From an uncultured Sphingomonadaceae bacterium (GTDB lineage Bacteria > Pseudomonadota > Alphaproteobacteria > Sphingomonadales > Sphingomonadaceae): 64,000 nucleotides of DNA. Under the pieces are notes generated by a model. That model ran no database searches, was not told the origin of the DNA, and saw nothing but the letters and a program-made list of their open reading frames with translations. The stretch lies in assembly GCA_947497455.1 (NCBI GenBank), contig CANMGU010000001.1, positions 1,736,001 to 1,800,000 on the forward strand. The letters are read 5' to 3'. Position 1 is the stretch's first letter; every line of letters starts with the position of its first letter. Made by a program: the position numbers and the translations under genes. This document shows positions 9,626-19,287 of the stretch, piece by piece.

Positions 9626-12067
9626 CTATTTGGCATGTTCGGCCAAAATTTCTCCAACCGCTTCTGCAATTTGCGCCACAGAAAACGGCTTAGGCAGGAA
9701 CGCCACATTGTCGAGATCGATGGATTTGCGCAATTGCTCTTCAGCATAGCCGGACATGAACAGGATCGGCATATCAGGATGATGCTCCCTCACCTGCTTC
9801 GCCATGGCTGGCCCGTCCATATTGGGCATGACCACATCAGATACGATCATGTCGAAAATTTCTTCACCTTCGGCGAGCGCCTCCAGTTGCTGTAATCCTT
9901 CTTCGCCGTCGCTCGCGGTGACCACCGTATAGCCTTGCCGCGTCAGCGCCCGCTCTGCGACAGCACGCACCATATCCTCATCCTCGACCAGCAGGATATG
10001 GCCGCTGCCCCATAACTCTTTCTTGGCCACTGCCTTGAGCGGTTCAACAGCCTGCGCCGTTTCCTGATCCGACATCGTATGAACCGGGAAGTAGATAGAG
10101 AAAGTCGCGCCTTCACCTGGCTTGGAATCGGCAAAAATATAGCCGCCCGACTGTTTGACAATCCCGTAAACCGTCGACAACCCAAGTCCGGTTCCCTTCC
10201 CGACCTCTTTGGTCGTGAAGAACGGCTCGAATATCTTGCCAATCAGTTCCGGGGCAATGCCTTTGCCGGTATCGGTTACAAACAGGGCGGTATAGTCGCC
10301 AACCGGAAGGATATCGCTTTTCAGCGCTCGAACATCTGAAGCCGCGACGGCCTGAGTGGTAATCGAAATCTTGCCGCCCTTGGCACCGCTGGAGCCAATG
10401 GCATCACGCGCATTCACACCCAGGTTTATGATCACTTGTTCCAACTGCCCCGGATCGGCTCGCACCAGCCCCAAATTGCGGCCATGCTTTACCTCAAGCT
10501 CGATACTGTCGTCGAGCAAACGCTTGAGCAGGTTAGAGACATCGGCAACGACGTCTGGCAGTTGCAAGATCTGAGGGCGCAATGTCTGTTGCCGAGAAAA
10601 AGCAAGCAATTGCCGCGTCAGACCGGCTGCGCGGTTGCTGTTGTTCTTGACCTGCTGAATATCGTCATAGTCGCTATCGCCAGGCGCATGGCGCAATAAC
10701 ATAAGATCACAATGGCCAATAATAGCGGTCAGGATATTGTTGAAATCATGCGCAACACCGCCGGCAAGCTGACCCACGGCCTGCATCTTCGTCGCTTGCG
10801 CCACCTGGCTCTTCAACTTTGTCTCTTCGCTATTGTCCTTGATAGAGAGCAGAACCGCAGCGTCGCCCAGTCCGCGTATCCCGGCTATACCCAAGGCCAC
10901 CGGATCTTCGCCGCCAGAACGCAGCCGCACGGCGAGATCGCCGGACAGGGATGGCCCACTCGCATAGCGCCGCACCGCATCGGCCACCGCCGATTTGTCG
11001 TCACGGATCATAAGATCACCAGGATAGAGCGGTTTCTCCTCCTCTCGTACGCCGGCAACCTTGGCAAAGGCATTGTTGAAAAACAGGAAACGGCCATCGC
11101 GATCAGTCAGGGCGAGACCCAGCGGCAGTAGCGAGAGCATCGACTCGACCTGCTCAAGAGCCTTGCCACGCTCAACCATGCCGCCATCATCATCAATCAA
11201 CAAAATCAGCGCAGGCCCTTTTTCCTGACTGCGATCGAGCGGGATATGGAACAAACGAACAGGCGTACCGTGCCTACCATCGCGTTCGAAAAAGATTGTA
11301 CCCTTATCATCTGAGCGTAGAAAGTTGATAAAGTTCCGGCCGCTTATATTGGCGTCTTCGCGCCCCGTAGCCCGCAACGCAAACCCCTGGTTGGAGGCCC
11401 TGATTCTGCCTTCACCACCGATAACAGTCGCCAGAACACCCGCTTCGGAAAGCGCCCGGCCGGTGGCACCGCCAACCATCCGGATGGTATCATCCAGGAC
11501 GTCATTGCGATGCTGTGGTTTGAACTGCCAGAGTAGATACTCATCGCCCTGCCCCGCCCGTATCACCTTTGCATTATATTCCGCGACGCCGCGTTTCAGC
11601 CCTTCGGCATAGCCACGACCGTCGCGCCAAGCGTTCCGGCCGGCGGTTGCAAGCAATTCATTGCCACCATCTTGAAGTGGCAATTGCGGCGGGATCGCTG
11701 GGCCGTTAAACCATTTGATAAACAGCTCGTTGGCACAAACGAGCCGCCCGGCGCGGTCGGTTATCGCCAGACCAATTTCGGATTGATCCGCAACCAGTCG
11801 GGTAACCGCCCAATCGGCAACCAAGGCTGATTCTTCATCAACAACATTGGCTTGCGGTCGCAGAAAATAGACCACGGCCCCCGTCGTCAGTGCTAGCGCC
11901 GTAAAGGCAATCAGCAAAGCCGTACTCTGGACTTGCCAATATAGCAGACCAAGTGATGCCAATATTCCAGCAACCAGAATCAGGCCGCGCAAACGAGCAT
12001 CACTGGCCGTCTTTTGCGTGCTCTGGTTTAACAAACCGATATTGTCTCGTGCTTCACTTGCCATCAA
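9626..12067 (-). CDS. cckA: Cell-cycle hybrid histidine kinase CckA
   Basis: Membrane hybrid kinase that in alphaproteobacteria feeds phosphate through ChpT to CtrA. The 813 residues run: two membrane helices (about 25-70), two or more PAS-like domains (about 90-400), HisKA with the phosphorylated His440 in GGVAHDFNNILTAIIGHC, an HATPase domain with NLGVNARDAI, TDTGKGI and GTGLGLS boxes, and a C-terminal receiver domain with phospho-acceptor Asp744 in SDVVMPNMDG. ATG 12067 is followed directly by a second ATG (12064). The 5' end overlaps the DUF2062 gene by 14 bp. ChpT, DivL and CtrA are not in the window. Confidence 0.95.
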   Translation of the reverse strand: MMASEARDNIGLLNQSTQKTASDARLRGLILVAGILASLGLLYWQVQSTALLIAFTALALTTGAVVYFLRPQANVVDEESALVADWAVTRLVADQSEIGLAITDRAGRLVCANELFIKWFNGPAIPPQLPLQDGGNELLATAGRNAWRDGRGYAEGLKRGVAEYNAKVIRAGQGDEYLLWQFKPQHRNDVLDDTIRMVGGATGRALSEAGVLATVIGGEGRIRASNQGFALRATGREDANISGRNFINFLRSDDKGTIFFERDGRHGTPVRLFHIPLDRSQEKGPALILLIDDDGGMVERGKALEQVESMLSLLPLGLALTDRDGRFLFFNNAFAKVAGVREEEKPLYPGDLMIRDDKSAVADAVRRYASGPSLSGDLAVRLRSGGEDPVALGIAGIRGLGDAAVLLSIKDNSEETKLKSQVAQATKMQAVGQLAGGVAHDFNNILTAIIGHCDLMLLRHAPGDSDYDDIQQVKNNSNRAAGLTRQLLAFSRQQTLRPQILQLPDVVADVSNLLKRLLDDSIELEVKHGRNLGLVRADPGQLEQVIINLGVNARDAIGSSGAKGGKISITTQAVAASDVRALKSDILPVGDYTALFVTDTGKGIAPELIGKIFEPFFTTKEVGKGTGLGLSTVYGIVKQSGGYIFADSKPGEGATFSIYFPVHTMSDQETAQAVEPLKAVAKKELWGSGHILLVEDEDMVRAVAERALTRQGYTVVTASDGEEGLQQLEALAEGEEIFDMIVSDVVMPNMDGPAMAKQVREHHPDMPILFMSGYAEEQLRKSIDLDNVAFLPKPFSVAQIAEAVGEILAEHAK

Positions 12068-12662
12068 TATTTCTGTCTAAGCCGAGTTTCTCTATCCGTT
12101 TTTTCCATTTGCGGGCAGTCCACCAGCGCCAGCCAAAGGTGCTGATGACGTAGCCGATGCCGCCAAATATAATACCAAGTAATACAAAGCCAAAGAAAGT
12201 CACTCCGACTTCCCGAATAGCCCAAGTCACCCATTCTCCCAAGCCATTCAGCTGTCCGTCACCAGTTGCACTGCTGGTTATTCCATCCATGCGCAAAACA
12301 AATCGGCCCAGCTGGTTCGCAATCGCCAGCCAGAATGGATAAGTGAAAGGGTTCGTTATGAAAGTCGTGACTGCTGCAATCGGAACATTTGCTCGGATCG
12401 GCAAGGCCAGAAACAGCGCAACAAATGTCTGACCACCGAGCGGCACTATGAAGCCGGTAATCAGGCCCAACGCCACCCCGCGGGGCACCGACCGCCGCGT
12501 GAACCGCCACAGATCAGAGCGCAGAAAGCGGTGCGCAATCGGCTTGAGATAGCGGTTATTGGCCATTCCGGCGCGAGTCGGCATCTTCTCCTCGAACCAG
12601 CGGTAAAACCGCATGATTGTCCGTGCCGCCCAGTCTTTATTTGGTGAGTTAGGATCAGCCAT
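12054..12662 (-). CDS. DUF2062 domain membrane protein
   Basis: A 202-residue protein of the DUF2062 family, which has no assigned biochemical function. The centre contains the family pattern [19 protein letters not shown], then [15 protein letters not shown]. Two to three hydrophobic segments suggest an inner-membrane protein, and the C-terminus is basic. ATG 12662 overlaps the smpB stop by 8 bp (ATGGCTGA arrangement), so translation is probably coupled. A longer open frame to 12806 is only the antisense-free extension within smpB and was rejected. Confidence 0.88.
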   Translation of the reverse strand: MADPNSPNKDWAARTIMRFYRWFEEKMPTRAGMANNRYLKPIAHRFLRSDLWRFTRRSVPRGVALGLITGFIVPLGGQTFVALFLALPIRANVPIAAVTTFITNPFTYPFWLAIANQLGRFVLRMDGITSSATGDGQLNGLGEWVTWAIREVGVTFFGFVLLGIIFGGIGYVISTFGWRWWTARKWKKRIEKLGLDRNIDGK

Positions 12663-13137
12663 GTTCGCGCAACAACCGCCCTTGCTGACGTTTCCAGTCA
12701 CGGTCCTTTTCGGTCGCGCGTTTATCTGGAGCCTTTTTACCTTTAGCCAAAGCCAGTTCGATCTTCGCGCGGCCCTTGCTGTTAAAATAGATGGACAGCG
12801 GAACAATAGTCATGCCCTTGCGCATAACGGCTCCATAAAATTTGTTAATCTGCCGCCGGTTCAGCAGCAATTTGCGTGGCCGCTTGGGTTCGTGGTTGTG
12901 GCGGTTGCCATGACTCCATTCGGGGATATTCGCATTGATCAGCCAAACCTCGTCATCCTTAACCTCGGCATAGCTTTCGGCAATCGTTCCTGAACCGAAA
13001 CGCAATGATTTGACCTCTGTACCAGTCAGCATGATGCCGGCCTCAAACTTCTCGTCAAGATGATAGTCATAGCGTGCGCGCCGGTTTTCGGCGACGACCT
13101 TTTGTTTGTCAAACTCAAGAGGACGGGGTTTCGCCAT
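12655..13137 (-). CDS. smpB: SsrA-binding protein SmpB
   Basis: Partner of tmRNA in ribosome rescue (trans-translation). At 160 residues it has the normal length and the family hallmarks: [29 protein letters not shown], then [19 protein letters not shown], and the basic tail [12 protein letters not shown] that reaches the decoding centre. The start codon overlaps the dapA stop by one base. Its RNA partner ssrA is in this same window at about 54.5-54.9 kb. Confidence 0.98.
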   Translation of the reverse strand: MAKPRPLEFDKQKVVAENRRARYDYHLDEKFEAGIMLTGTEVKSLRFGSGTIAESYAEVKDDEVWLINANIPEWSHGNRHNHEPKRPRKLLLNRRQINKFYGAVMRKGMTIVPLSIYFNSKGRAKIELALAKGKKAPDKRATEKDRDWKRQQGRLLREHG

Positions 13138-14012
13138 CAGATCAGTCCGGCTCCCTCCAGCGCTATATCGACGGCCTTGCGTGCGGCCTCCGAAGGCGGC
13201 GTCATCGGCAAGCGCAAATCCATTGGAAAACCCTCGACAACCCGTGACAGGGCGTATTTTACCGGACCTGGAGATGCGTCAGAGAACATTGCCTTGTGCA
13301 ATGGGTAAAGTTTGTCATTCAGTTCTCGCGCTTTTTCATAGTCTCCCGCAGCACAAGCCGCCTGAAATTCAGCACATAGCTTTGGTGCAACATTGGCAGT
13401 CACGGAAATGCATCCGGCGCCGCCAGATGCGTTAAAGGCGAGCGAAAGTTCATCCACTCCGGACAACAGGCAGAAATCATCATCGCAGGCAAGGCGGTGA
13501 TCGGTGACCCGGTCGATTTCGCCGCTGGCATCCTTGATCGCGATTACACTGGGTAATTTGGCCAGCGCCGCCACTGTTTCCGGCAATATATCGGTCACCG
13601 TCCGCGCAGGCACATTATAAAGCACTAGCGGCAAGTCATTTTTCGTCGTCAGCGTCTCAAAATGGGCATAGATGCCTTCCTGATTGGGTCGATTATAATA
13701 AGGCGCAACGACCAGTCCGGCCGTAGCACCGCATTTCTTGGAAAAATTCAAATGGAGCAATGCATTGGTGGTGTCGTTTGAGCCGCAACCCGCAATGACA
13801 GGGACGCGTCCTGCGGCCTGCTCGATACAAACTTCAATGACACGATGATGTTCGGCATTGGACAGAGTTGAAGATTCTCCGGTGGTTCCGCATGGGACCA
13901 AACCGCTGCTGCCTTGTTCAATCTGCCAGTCTACCAGGGCCCGAAATTCGCCCTCCGCGAACGATCCGTCGCGAAAGGGAGTCACCAGGGCCGGAATTGA
14001 GCCGGAAAACAT
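13137..14012 (-). CDS. dapA: 4-hydroxy-tetrahydrodipicolinate synthase
   Basis: Condenses pyruvate with aspartate semialdehyde, the first dedicated step towards diaminopimelate and lysine. 291 residues, normal length. The GTTGES motif, the YNVPARTV stretch with the catalytic tyrosine, and the Schiff-base lysine in [10 protein letters not shown] are all present. It heads the operon dapA-smpB-DUF2062-cckA, whose genes touch or overlap each other, and diverges from the lytic transglycosylase gene. Confidence 0.97.
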   Translation of the reverse strand: MFSGSIPALVTPFRDGSFAEGEFRALVDWQIEQGSSGLVPCGTTGESSTLSNAEHHRVIEVCIEQAAGRVPVIAGCGSNDTTNALLHLNFSKKCGATAGLVVAPYYNRPNQEGIYAHFETLTTKNDLPLVLYNVPARTVTDILPETVAALAKLPSVIAIKDASGEIDRVTDHRLACDDDFCLLSGVDELSLAFNASGGAGCISVTANVAPKLCAEFQAACAAGDYEKARELNDKLYPLHKAMFSDASPGPVKYALSRVVEGFPMDLRLPMTPPSEAARKAVDIALEGAGLI

Positions 14013-14115
14013 GGAAATACTCCTTTAAATTTGGCTAAGAAATTGCCAAGGCTTACTCAAGCTTAACAATGATATAGTTCTTCGTTCAGCGCCTGATAAG
14101 GAGCCTACCCCCAAA

Positions 14116-16092
14116 ATGTCCAGTATGGTATCAAGAATTATTCTCACAAGCCTGCTTTTAACGCCGGTAACATGCATGGCGGCAGAGCAGAGCGGCAGTG
14201 CAACCCTCTCCGATCCCACGCGCGGAAATGCCGTTCTCGGCTTGCAACGCTGGCGTGTCCTGACCCAGTCCGACAATTATTCCTTTGAGGATTATGCCGG
14301 CTTTCTGGTCACTTATCCAGGCTGGCCCGAGGATACGCGCATGCGGCGCAACGCTGAGCAGGCCATTGACATCAACAATTTCTCTGCCGGCCGGGTGATT
14401 GCCTTTTTTGACCGCTTCGCACCGCTGACAAATGCCGGAGCCGCAAAATATGCCGTGGCGCTGCAATCCAGAGGAGAAACGCTGAAAGCCAATGCAATGG
14501 CCAAACAAGCGTGGCGTGGCGGGACATTAACCGAAGACGATGAGACGGCATTGCTCAGCCGCTTCAGTTCTGCGCTGACCGTTGATGATCATGATGCGCG
14601 GATGGACGCGTTATTATGGGCACGGGCGACGCGGGCTGCCGCGCGCCAACTCGGTTATGCGTCCTCAGGGCGTCGCGCGGTATTCGGAGCCAGGCTCGCG
14701 CAGCTAACCGATGCACCCGACGCCAATGCGAAAGCCACTGCTGTGAACAGTCTCGCTCAATATGATGCCGGTTATATTGCGGACCGCGCGCGCTATTTAC
14801 GCAATAAGGGGCAAAGCTATAACGCCCGCCAGCTCATGGCCAACCGCCCGGTCTTGCGGATCAGACCGACCAGTTCATCGCAGATTGCAACCTGGTATGA
14901 TGCCAATCTGATAAACGCCAAGGCTGCCTATAATGACCGGCAATGGACAACCGCCTTTAACATCGCGTCAAAGGTTGACGATGCCTATGCCGCGCCAACC
15001 GACATTGCGGCACAGAGCAGCCGCATTCGCGATAAATATTCGGACCTGACCTGGCTGGCTGGTAATGCCGCCCTATGGGGTCAGCGCAATCCAGCCAAGG
15101 CAGTTGCAATGTTTGACCGCTACGCGCAGTCCTACAACAGTCCCAATATCCGTTCAAAGGGCTATTACTGGGCAGGCCGTGCCGCCGCGGAAGCTGGGCA
15201 AACGGCTGAAGCAACAGCTTATTTTGAAAAGGCCGCGGCTTTCCCCGCCTATTTTTATGGTCAGCTGTCACATGAACGTCTGGGTCGCTCGCTGCCGGCA
15301 TTCAACCGCAAACCAACGGCTGAAATCACCGGTCAGGATCGGGCCAACTTTGATCGCGAACCGACCGTCATTGCTGCAAAAGCTTCGGCACGAACCGGTC
15401 CTTGGCGGGAGCAAATTCGTTTTTATCGTGCGCTTGCTTTCAATGCCAAGACCGAAAAAGACTATGCGTTGATCAGTGACCTTTCCGGGCGTATCGGGCA
15501 ACGGGATCTGGGTGTTATTGCTGGTATCAGCGCACAGGGACAAAAGCTGAATGCCACGGATTCGACACTCTTCCCAACCCTGAAAGTACCCAATGGATAC
15601 GAACCTAACTGGACCAGCATCCATGCGATCACCCGGCAGGAAAGCCAGTTTGCTCAAGGCGCGATCAGCCATGCCGGTGCGCGCGGCCTGATGCAGCTCA
15701 TGCCTGGAACCGCTCGCGAACAATCGGGCAAAGCGGGCTTGCGCTACAACCTGTCCTCGCTGACCAGCGACCCGCAATATAATATCCGGCTCGGCAGCGG
15801 CTATTTTGAACGTATGTTGCGCTATTATGGTGGCAGCTTCCCGCTGGCCGCGGCGGCCTATAACGCCGGCCCGGGCAATGTGAACAAATGGCTGCGGCGC
15901 AATGGCGACCCGCGTCAGGGCGGCATTGACTGGCTCAAATGGATTGAAGACATTCCGATTTCCGAAACCCGCAATTATGTCAAACGCGTGCTCGAAAACG
16001 CGGTCGTTTACGACACCATGAACCCACGCGGACCGAAAATCAAAAGCGCTACGCCGCTCACGCGTTATATCGGTAAAAATTACAAAGGATGA
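14116..16092 (+). CDS. Soluble lytic murein transglycosylase
   Basis: Cleaves peptidoglycan glycan strands in the periplasm. 658 residues. A signal peptide with likely cleavage after CMA (about residue 22) is followed by about 450 residues of helical repeat-like sequence, as in the doughnut domain of Slt70. The C-terminal SLT domain has the catalytic Glu509 in ITRQESQF, then GARGLMQLMPGTA and AAAAYNAGPGNV. The closing motif ETRNYVKRV is also typical. ATG 14116 has an AAGGAG site at 14098-14103, with slightly long spacing. It is transcribed divergently from dapA. Confidence 0.93.
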   Translation: MSSMVSRIILTSLLLTPVTCMAAEQSGSATLSDPTRGNAVLGLQRWRVLTQSDNYSFEDYAGFLVTYPGWPEDTRMRRNAEQAIDINNFSAGRVIAFFDRFAPLTNAGAAKYAVALQSRGETLKANAMAKQAWRGGTLTEDDETALLSRFSSALTVDDHDARMDALLWARATRAAARQLGYASSGRRAVFGARLAQLTDAPDANAKATAVNSLAQYDAGYIADRARYLRNKGQSYNARQLMANRPVLRIRPTSSSQIATWYDANLINAKAAYNDRQWTTAFNIASKVDDAYAAPTDIAAQSSRIRDKYSDLTWLAGNAALWGQRNPAKAVAMFDRYAQSYNSPNIRSKGYYWAGRAAAEAGQTAEATAYFEKAAAFPAYFYGQLSHERLGRSLPAFNRKPTAEITGQDRANFDREPTVIAAKASARTGPWREQIRFYRALAFNAKTEKDYALISDLSGRIGQRDLGVIAGISAQGQKLNATDSTLFPTLKVPNGYEPNWTSIHAITRQESQFAQGAISHAGARGLMQLMPGTAREQSGKAGLRYNLSSLTSDPQYNIRLGSGYFERMLRYYGGSFPLAAAAYNAGPGNVNKWLRRNGDPRQGGIDWLKWIEDIPISETRNYVKRVLENAVVYDTMNPRGPKIKSATPLTRYIGKNYKG

Positions 16093-16120
16093 GTTTGAGG
16101 CCGCGGTTGGAGTGAAATAT

Positions 16121-16765
16121 CTACGCTCGCTTGCCTGAAGCGAGCAGGACTGAGCGCCCCATACAATTCTGGTCTTCTGCCACATAGCTAATGGTCTCAA
16201 AACCACCTTGGCTGAGCAGATCTTTATATTCATCCGGAGCGAGGCTGGCGTGGTAGACAGTTTCGCCGCCTACGGTTCCTGTGACTTCCCCTTCGCCGGT
16301 ACCAACCGTCAACATGATCGCTCCTTGCGCTTTGACCAGGTCTGACAGTTTGGGAAGGACATCTCTTTGCTGATCAATCGACAAATGGAAAAAACCGTCC
16401 CAGCTATAGATGCCTTCAAATTGTCCGCTCAGCGAGAGCCGCTTGATATCCTGAACTTTCCACTCAACCTCCGGCCAATCGGTATCCGGATAATGCTGAC
16501 GGGCAAGTTCAATCATGGTCTCGGAATAATCCACTCCGACAAGAGCATATCCCTTGCCTAGGAAATATCCGGCTACTGGTATTCCTGAACCGCAGCCCAG
16601 GTCGAGAAGCCTGCCCTTGGGTGGGAGAGCAGACGCAAAACGATCCAGCCATGGCTTTTCATATAGTGAGGTGGGCCTCACATCATCCCAATGGCGGGCC
16701 TGACGTTCATATATGTCTTTGGTCGACCGCTTCGCCAACGCGATCTGTTCCGGATTTTCGTTCAT
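16121..16765 (-). CDS. Class I SAM-dependent methyltransferase
   Basis: A 214-residue cytosolic methyltransferase. The SAM-binding motif I reads LLDLGCGSGIPVAGY, an acidic VGVDYSETMIELA follows, and motif III-like sequence is near IYSWDGFFHLS. The substrate cannot be told; the UbiE/type-11 methyltransferase fold covers small molecules and proteins. It is convergent with the transglycosylase (28 bp apart) and lies downstream of the CHASE2-EAL gene on the same strand, 61 bp away, so co-transcription with it is possible. Confidence 0.85.
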   Translation of the reverse strand: MNENPEQIALAKRSTKDIYERQARHWDDVRPTSLYEKPWLDRFASALPPKGRLLDLGCGSGIPVAGYFLGKGYALVGVDYSETMIELARQHYPDTDWPEVEWKVQDIKRLSLSGQFEGIYSWDGFFHLSIDQQRDVLPKLSDLVKAQGAIMLTVGTGEGEVTGTVGGETVYHASLAPDEYKDLLSQGGFETISYVAEDQNCMGRSVLLASGKRA

Positions 16766-16826
16766 GACCGAACATTAATCGGCCGCTGCTATTCGCGATA
16801 GTAGAATCTCGTCCCGCTTGTGGGGT

Positions 16827-19178
16827 CTAAGCCATTTTTCTGGTTGGAACTGCACCCAGCCAATCAGTAATAAAGGTATCTGAAGAGATCGGTCTCGAAA
16901 TGTGCCAACCCTGCCCGGCATCACATGCGAAGCTGCTCAGCATATCCATACACAGCTGATCTTCAATACCCTCAGCGACGACTTTCAGATTCAGTCCCTT
17001 GGCCAGTTCAATAGTTGATTTGACCATCAATCGGTTTGAATCGTCGCGCATCATGGTCTTGACAAAGCTTTGATCAATTTTGATTTCATCTATTGGCAGA
17101 TGTTGCAGATAGCTCATCGTTGATTGGCCCGTGCCATAGTCGTCAATCGACACGCTGATGCCAGCCGCACGAATGCGTTCAAGCGCCAGAATGGATCTTT
17201 GCAAATCAGCCAAGGCTGCGGTTTCGGTCACTTCAAATGTGACATAGCCGCTTGGAATATTGGCAGCACCAACCAGTGCTATCGCCTTGTCGATAAACGA
17301 CTCATTGTCCAGCAGCTGTGCTGAGATATTGACGGAACAGCTCAAATCTGATCGCCGTGTGCCCCAGCTCGACAAGTCGTTAAGCGCATTTTGCAGAACA
17401 TGAAGCGTAAGCTCATCTATCCGGTCAGCTTTCTCCAATATGGGGATGAATATTTCTGGACTGATCATCCCTCTTTCGGGATGCCGCCAACGCACCAGGG
17501 CTTCGGCACCATCTAGTTTATTGAGCTGCAAATTCCATTTTGGCTGATAGACCGTCCAAATATCGCCGCTTTCGATAGCCTGCTCCAGCTCGACAAGCAG
17601 GTTCTGTTTCTGGCCGACGGCACGTGCTGCCTCTTCATCATGCAATGCCCAGCGTCGACCCTTGGCCATCGCCTGTTCAGCGGCGATTTTCGCCTTATCA
17701 ATAGATTCACGGCTGACACCAAAGGATGCGTTCAGTTTGATTTTTGTATCGCCCGCCATGACCGGAGATTGGAACAAGGCAACAGCAGTGTTGAAATGGC
17801 CGGACAGATCACTGGCATAGTCTTCTTTGACCACCCAACCGATCATATCGGTATCGAAATGGAAAATAAGCTGGTCTTCCGCCAGAAATTTCAATCGATC
17901 GGCGAGATTTTCGAAAAGATCAACACGCTTGTCTTTGTCGGTTACGACCAGCAATTCACGAAAATCAGAAAGGCGGGCGACGGCTATGTTGCGACCCCGG
18001 CGGCCATCAAGAAACTTTAACAACGCCGCTTCATTCGGAAGACCGCTTTCAGAATTGGAATACTGACTGCGATTTAGAGCAAAATTGGTTCTCAGAAATT
18101 TCTCGATCAGCATAAAAACACCAAGGAAGAATAAAGCGGGGACATTGGAAAAAGTAAAAAGTCCGAAATATTCAGTTATCAGAATTAAGCCAAACAATGA
18201 GAGGCCGATGGAAACCGCAACCGGCATGATGCTGTTCCCGATCGCCGGACGGCGCCAGAACCAAGCCAGCAACAAGAAGGCAGCAAAGAGCAAGGAAGGC
18301 AGATAGCCAATATCTACTACGTTCGTACCCTGCAAAAGAGTCTCGGCTGCCATTGCCTGTATCACAACGCCAGGCATCATCCCGTAGCGGCTAATCGGAT
18401 AGCGATCACCCAGCTCGATAGCTGTAGCGCCGATCATTATCTTTTTGCCGCGCAAATCAGGATCAATCCGCTCCGACTGCAATATGTCGACAAAGCTGTA
18501 ACGCGGGATAGTTGCCGGATCGATCGACTGATCGATTGCAAATTTCTTATCGATATGTCCAGATGTCTCGGCCACCATGCTCGCCAATGAGGGACGAGCC
18601 ATATTATCCGTTATTGTACCAAAGCTATAGTCGTTTAGTTGTCCGCTTTTATCGGGATGGACATTGACCGAAGCAAGAAATGCGTGCTGGCTGAATAGCT
18701 CTATCGGTAGGCTCTCAACATAATTGCCATTTGTGCCACCTTGTTCCTGCTTGAAGGTTGGCAAGATGATCATCGCATCAGAATTCTGCAGCGCCGCGCC
18801 AAACATTTGATCCTGCTCGATCGTCGAATGTGATGAAAAATCAACATCGAAGGCTATTTGCGCCACATCGGCTGCAGTTAACCTGTCGACCAGTTTAGCA
18901 TAATATTCGCGCGGCCAGGGCCAGCGATCAAGAGCATGAATGGATTTGGCATCAATTTCGACGATGGCGATTTCACCAGATGCCGGCTTTTCGAGCAGGT
19001 CAGCGCGCAGGTTCTGGAATTGCCGCTCAACCTCACCACCGACATTAACAGTCGGCAGGGCGAGCGCCACGAACAGCGCAGCGACCCATGCCAGAAAAAC
19101 ACGCCAAGAAGCATTGGCAACAAAAGAAGCAATAATGGCTTTCAAAATATCTCCATGAAACAGCCCTGGGCTGATCAT
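16827..19178 (-). CDS. CHASE2 - degenerate GGDEF - EAL signalling protein
   Basis: Predicted membrane sensor that degrades cyclic di-GMP. 783 residues: an N-terminal membrane helix (about 27-45), an extracytoplasmic CHASE2 domain (about 55-285), three closely spaced membrane helices (about 292-360), a GGDEF-like domain (about 375-510) and an EAL domain (about 530-775). The GGDEF motif itself is missing (FDTDM stands in its place), so it should not make c-di-GMP. The EAL residues are intact: E559-A-L, N617, E649, E652, D679-D680 in IDDYGTG, K700, E736. ATG 19178 lacks a ribosome site; TTG 19145, 5 nt after GGAG, is a real alternative. It lies next to the FecR and TpsB genes. Confidence 0.9.
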   Translation of the reverse strand: MISPGLFHGDILKAIIASFVANASWRVFLAWVAALFVALALPTVNVGGEVERQFQNLRADLLEKPASGEIAIVEIDAKSIHALDRWPWPREYYAKLVDRLTAADVAQIAFDVDFSSHSTIEQDQMFGAALQNSDAMIILPTFKQEQGGTNGNYVESLPIELFSQHAFLASVNVHPDKSGQLNDYSFGTITDNMARPSLASMVAETSGHIDKKFAIDQSIDPATIPRYSFVDILQSERIDPDLRGKKIMIGATAIELGDRYPISRYGMMPGVVIQAMAAETLLQGTNVVDIGYLPSLLFAAFLLLAWFWRRPAIGNSIMPVAVSIGLSLFGLILITEYFGLFTFSNVPALFFLGVFMLIEKFLRTNFALNRSQYSNSESGLPNEAALLKFLDGRRGRNIAVARLSDFRELLVVTDKDKRVDLFENLADRLKFLAEDQLIFHFDTDMIGWVVKEDYASDLSGHFNTAVALFQSPVMAGDTKIKLNASFGVSRESIDKAKIAAEQAMAKGRRWALHDEEAARAVGQKQNLLVELEQAIESGDIWTVYQPKWNLQLNKLDGAEALVRWRHPERGMISPEIFIPILEKADRIDELTLHVLQNALNDLSSWGTRRSDLSCSVNISAQLLDNESFIDKAIALVGAANIPSGYVTFEVTETAALADLQRSILALERIRAAGISVSIDDYGTGQSTMSYLQHLPIDEIKIDQSFVKTMMRDDSNRLMVKSTIELAKGLNLKVVAEGIEDQLCMDMLSSFACDAGQGWHISRPISSDTFITDWLGAVPTRKMA

Positions 19179-19287
19179 AGTAGATATGCGTCTATTTTAC
19201 GTTAACCTCTAAACCGGCGTTGAGAAGGGCTGATCAGCGCCTCGTCCCGGTGTCATTCTGATCTATTCTGATCAGCAGAAACCAGCT

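Noticed and set aside
15268-16233. A 321-codon open frame opposite the lytic transglycosylase gene
   Set aside because: It spans the end of two real genes and has no protein-like features; the sense gene carries an intact SLT domain.
19201-19275. Palindromes around CTGATCAG after the FecR gene, considered as a terminator
   Set aside because: A 6-bp stem with no U-tract on the minus strand; insufficient for an intrinsic terminator.
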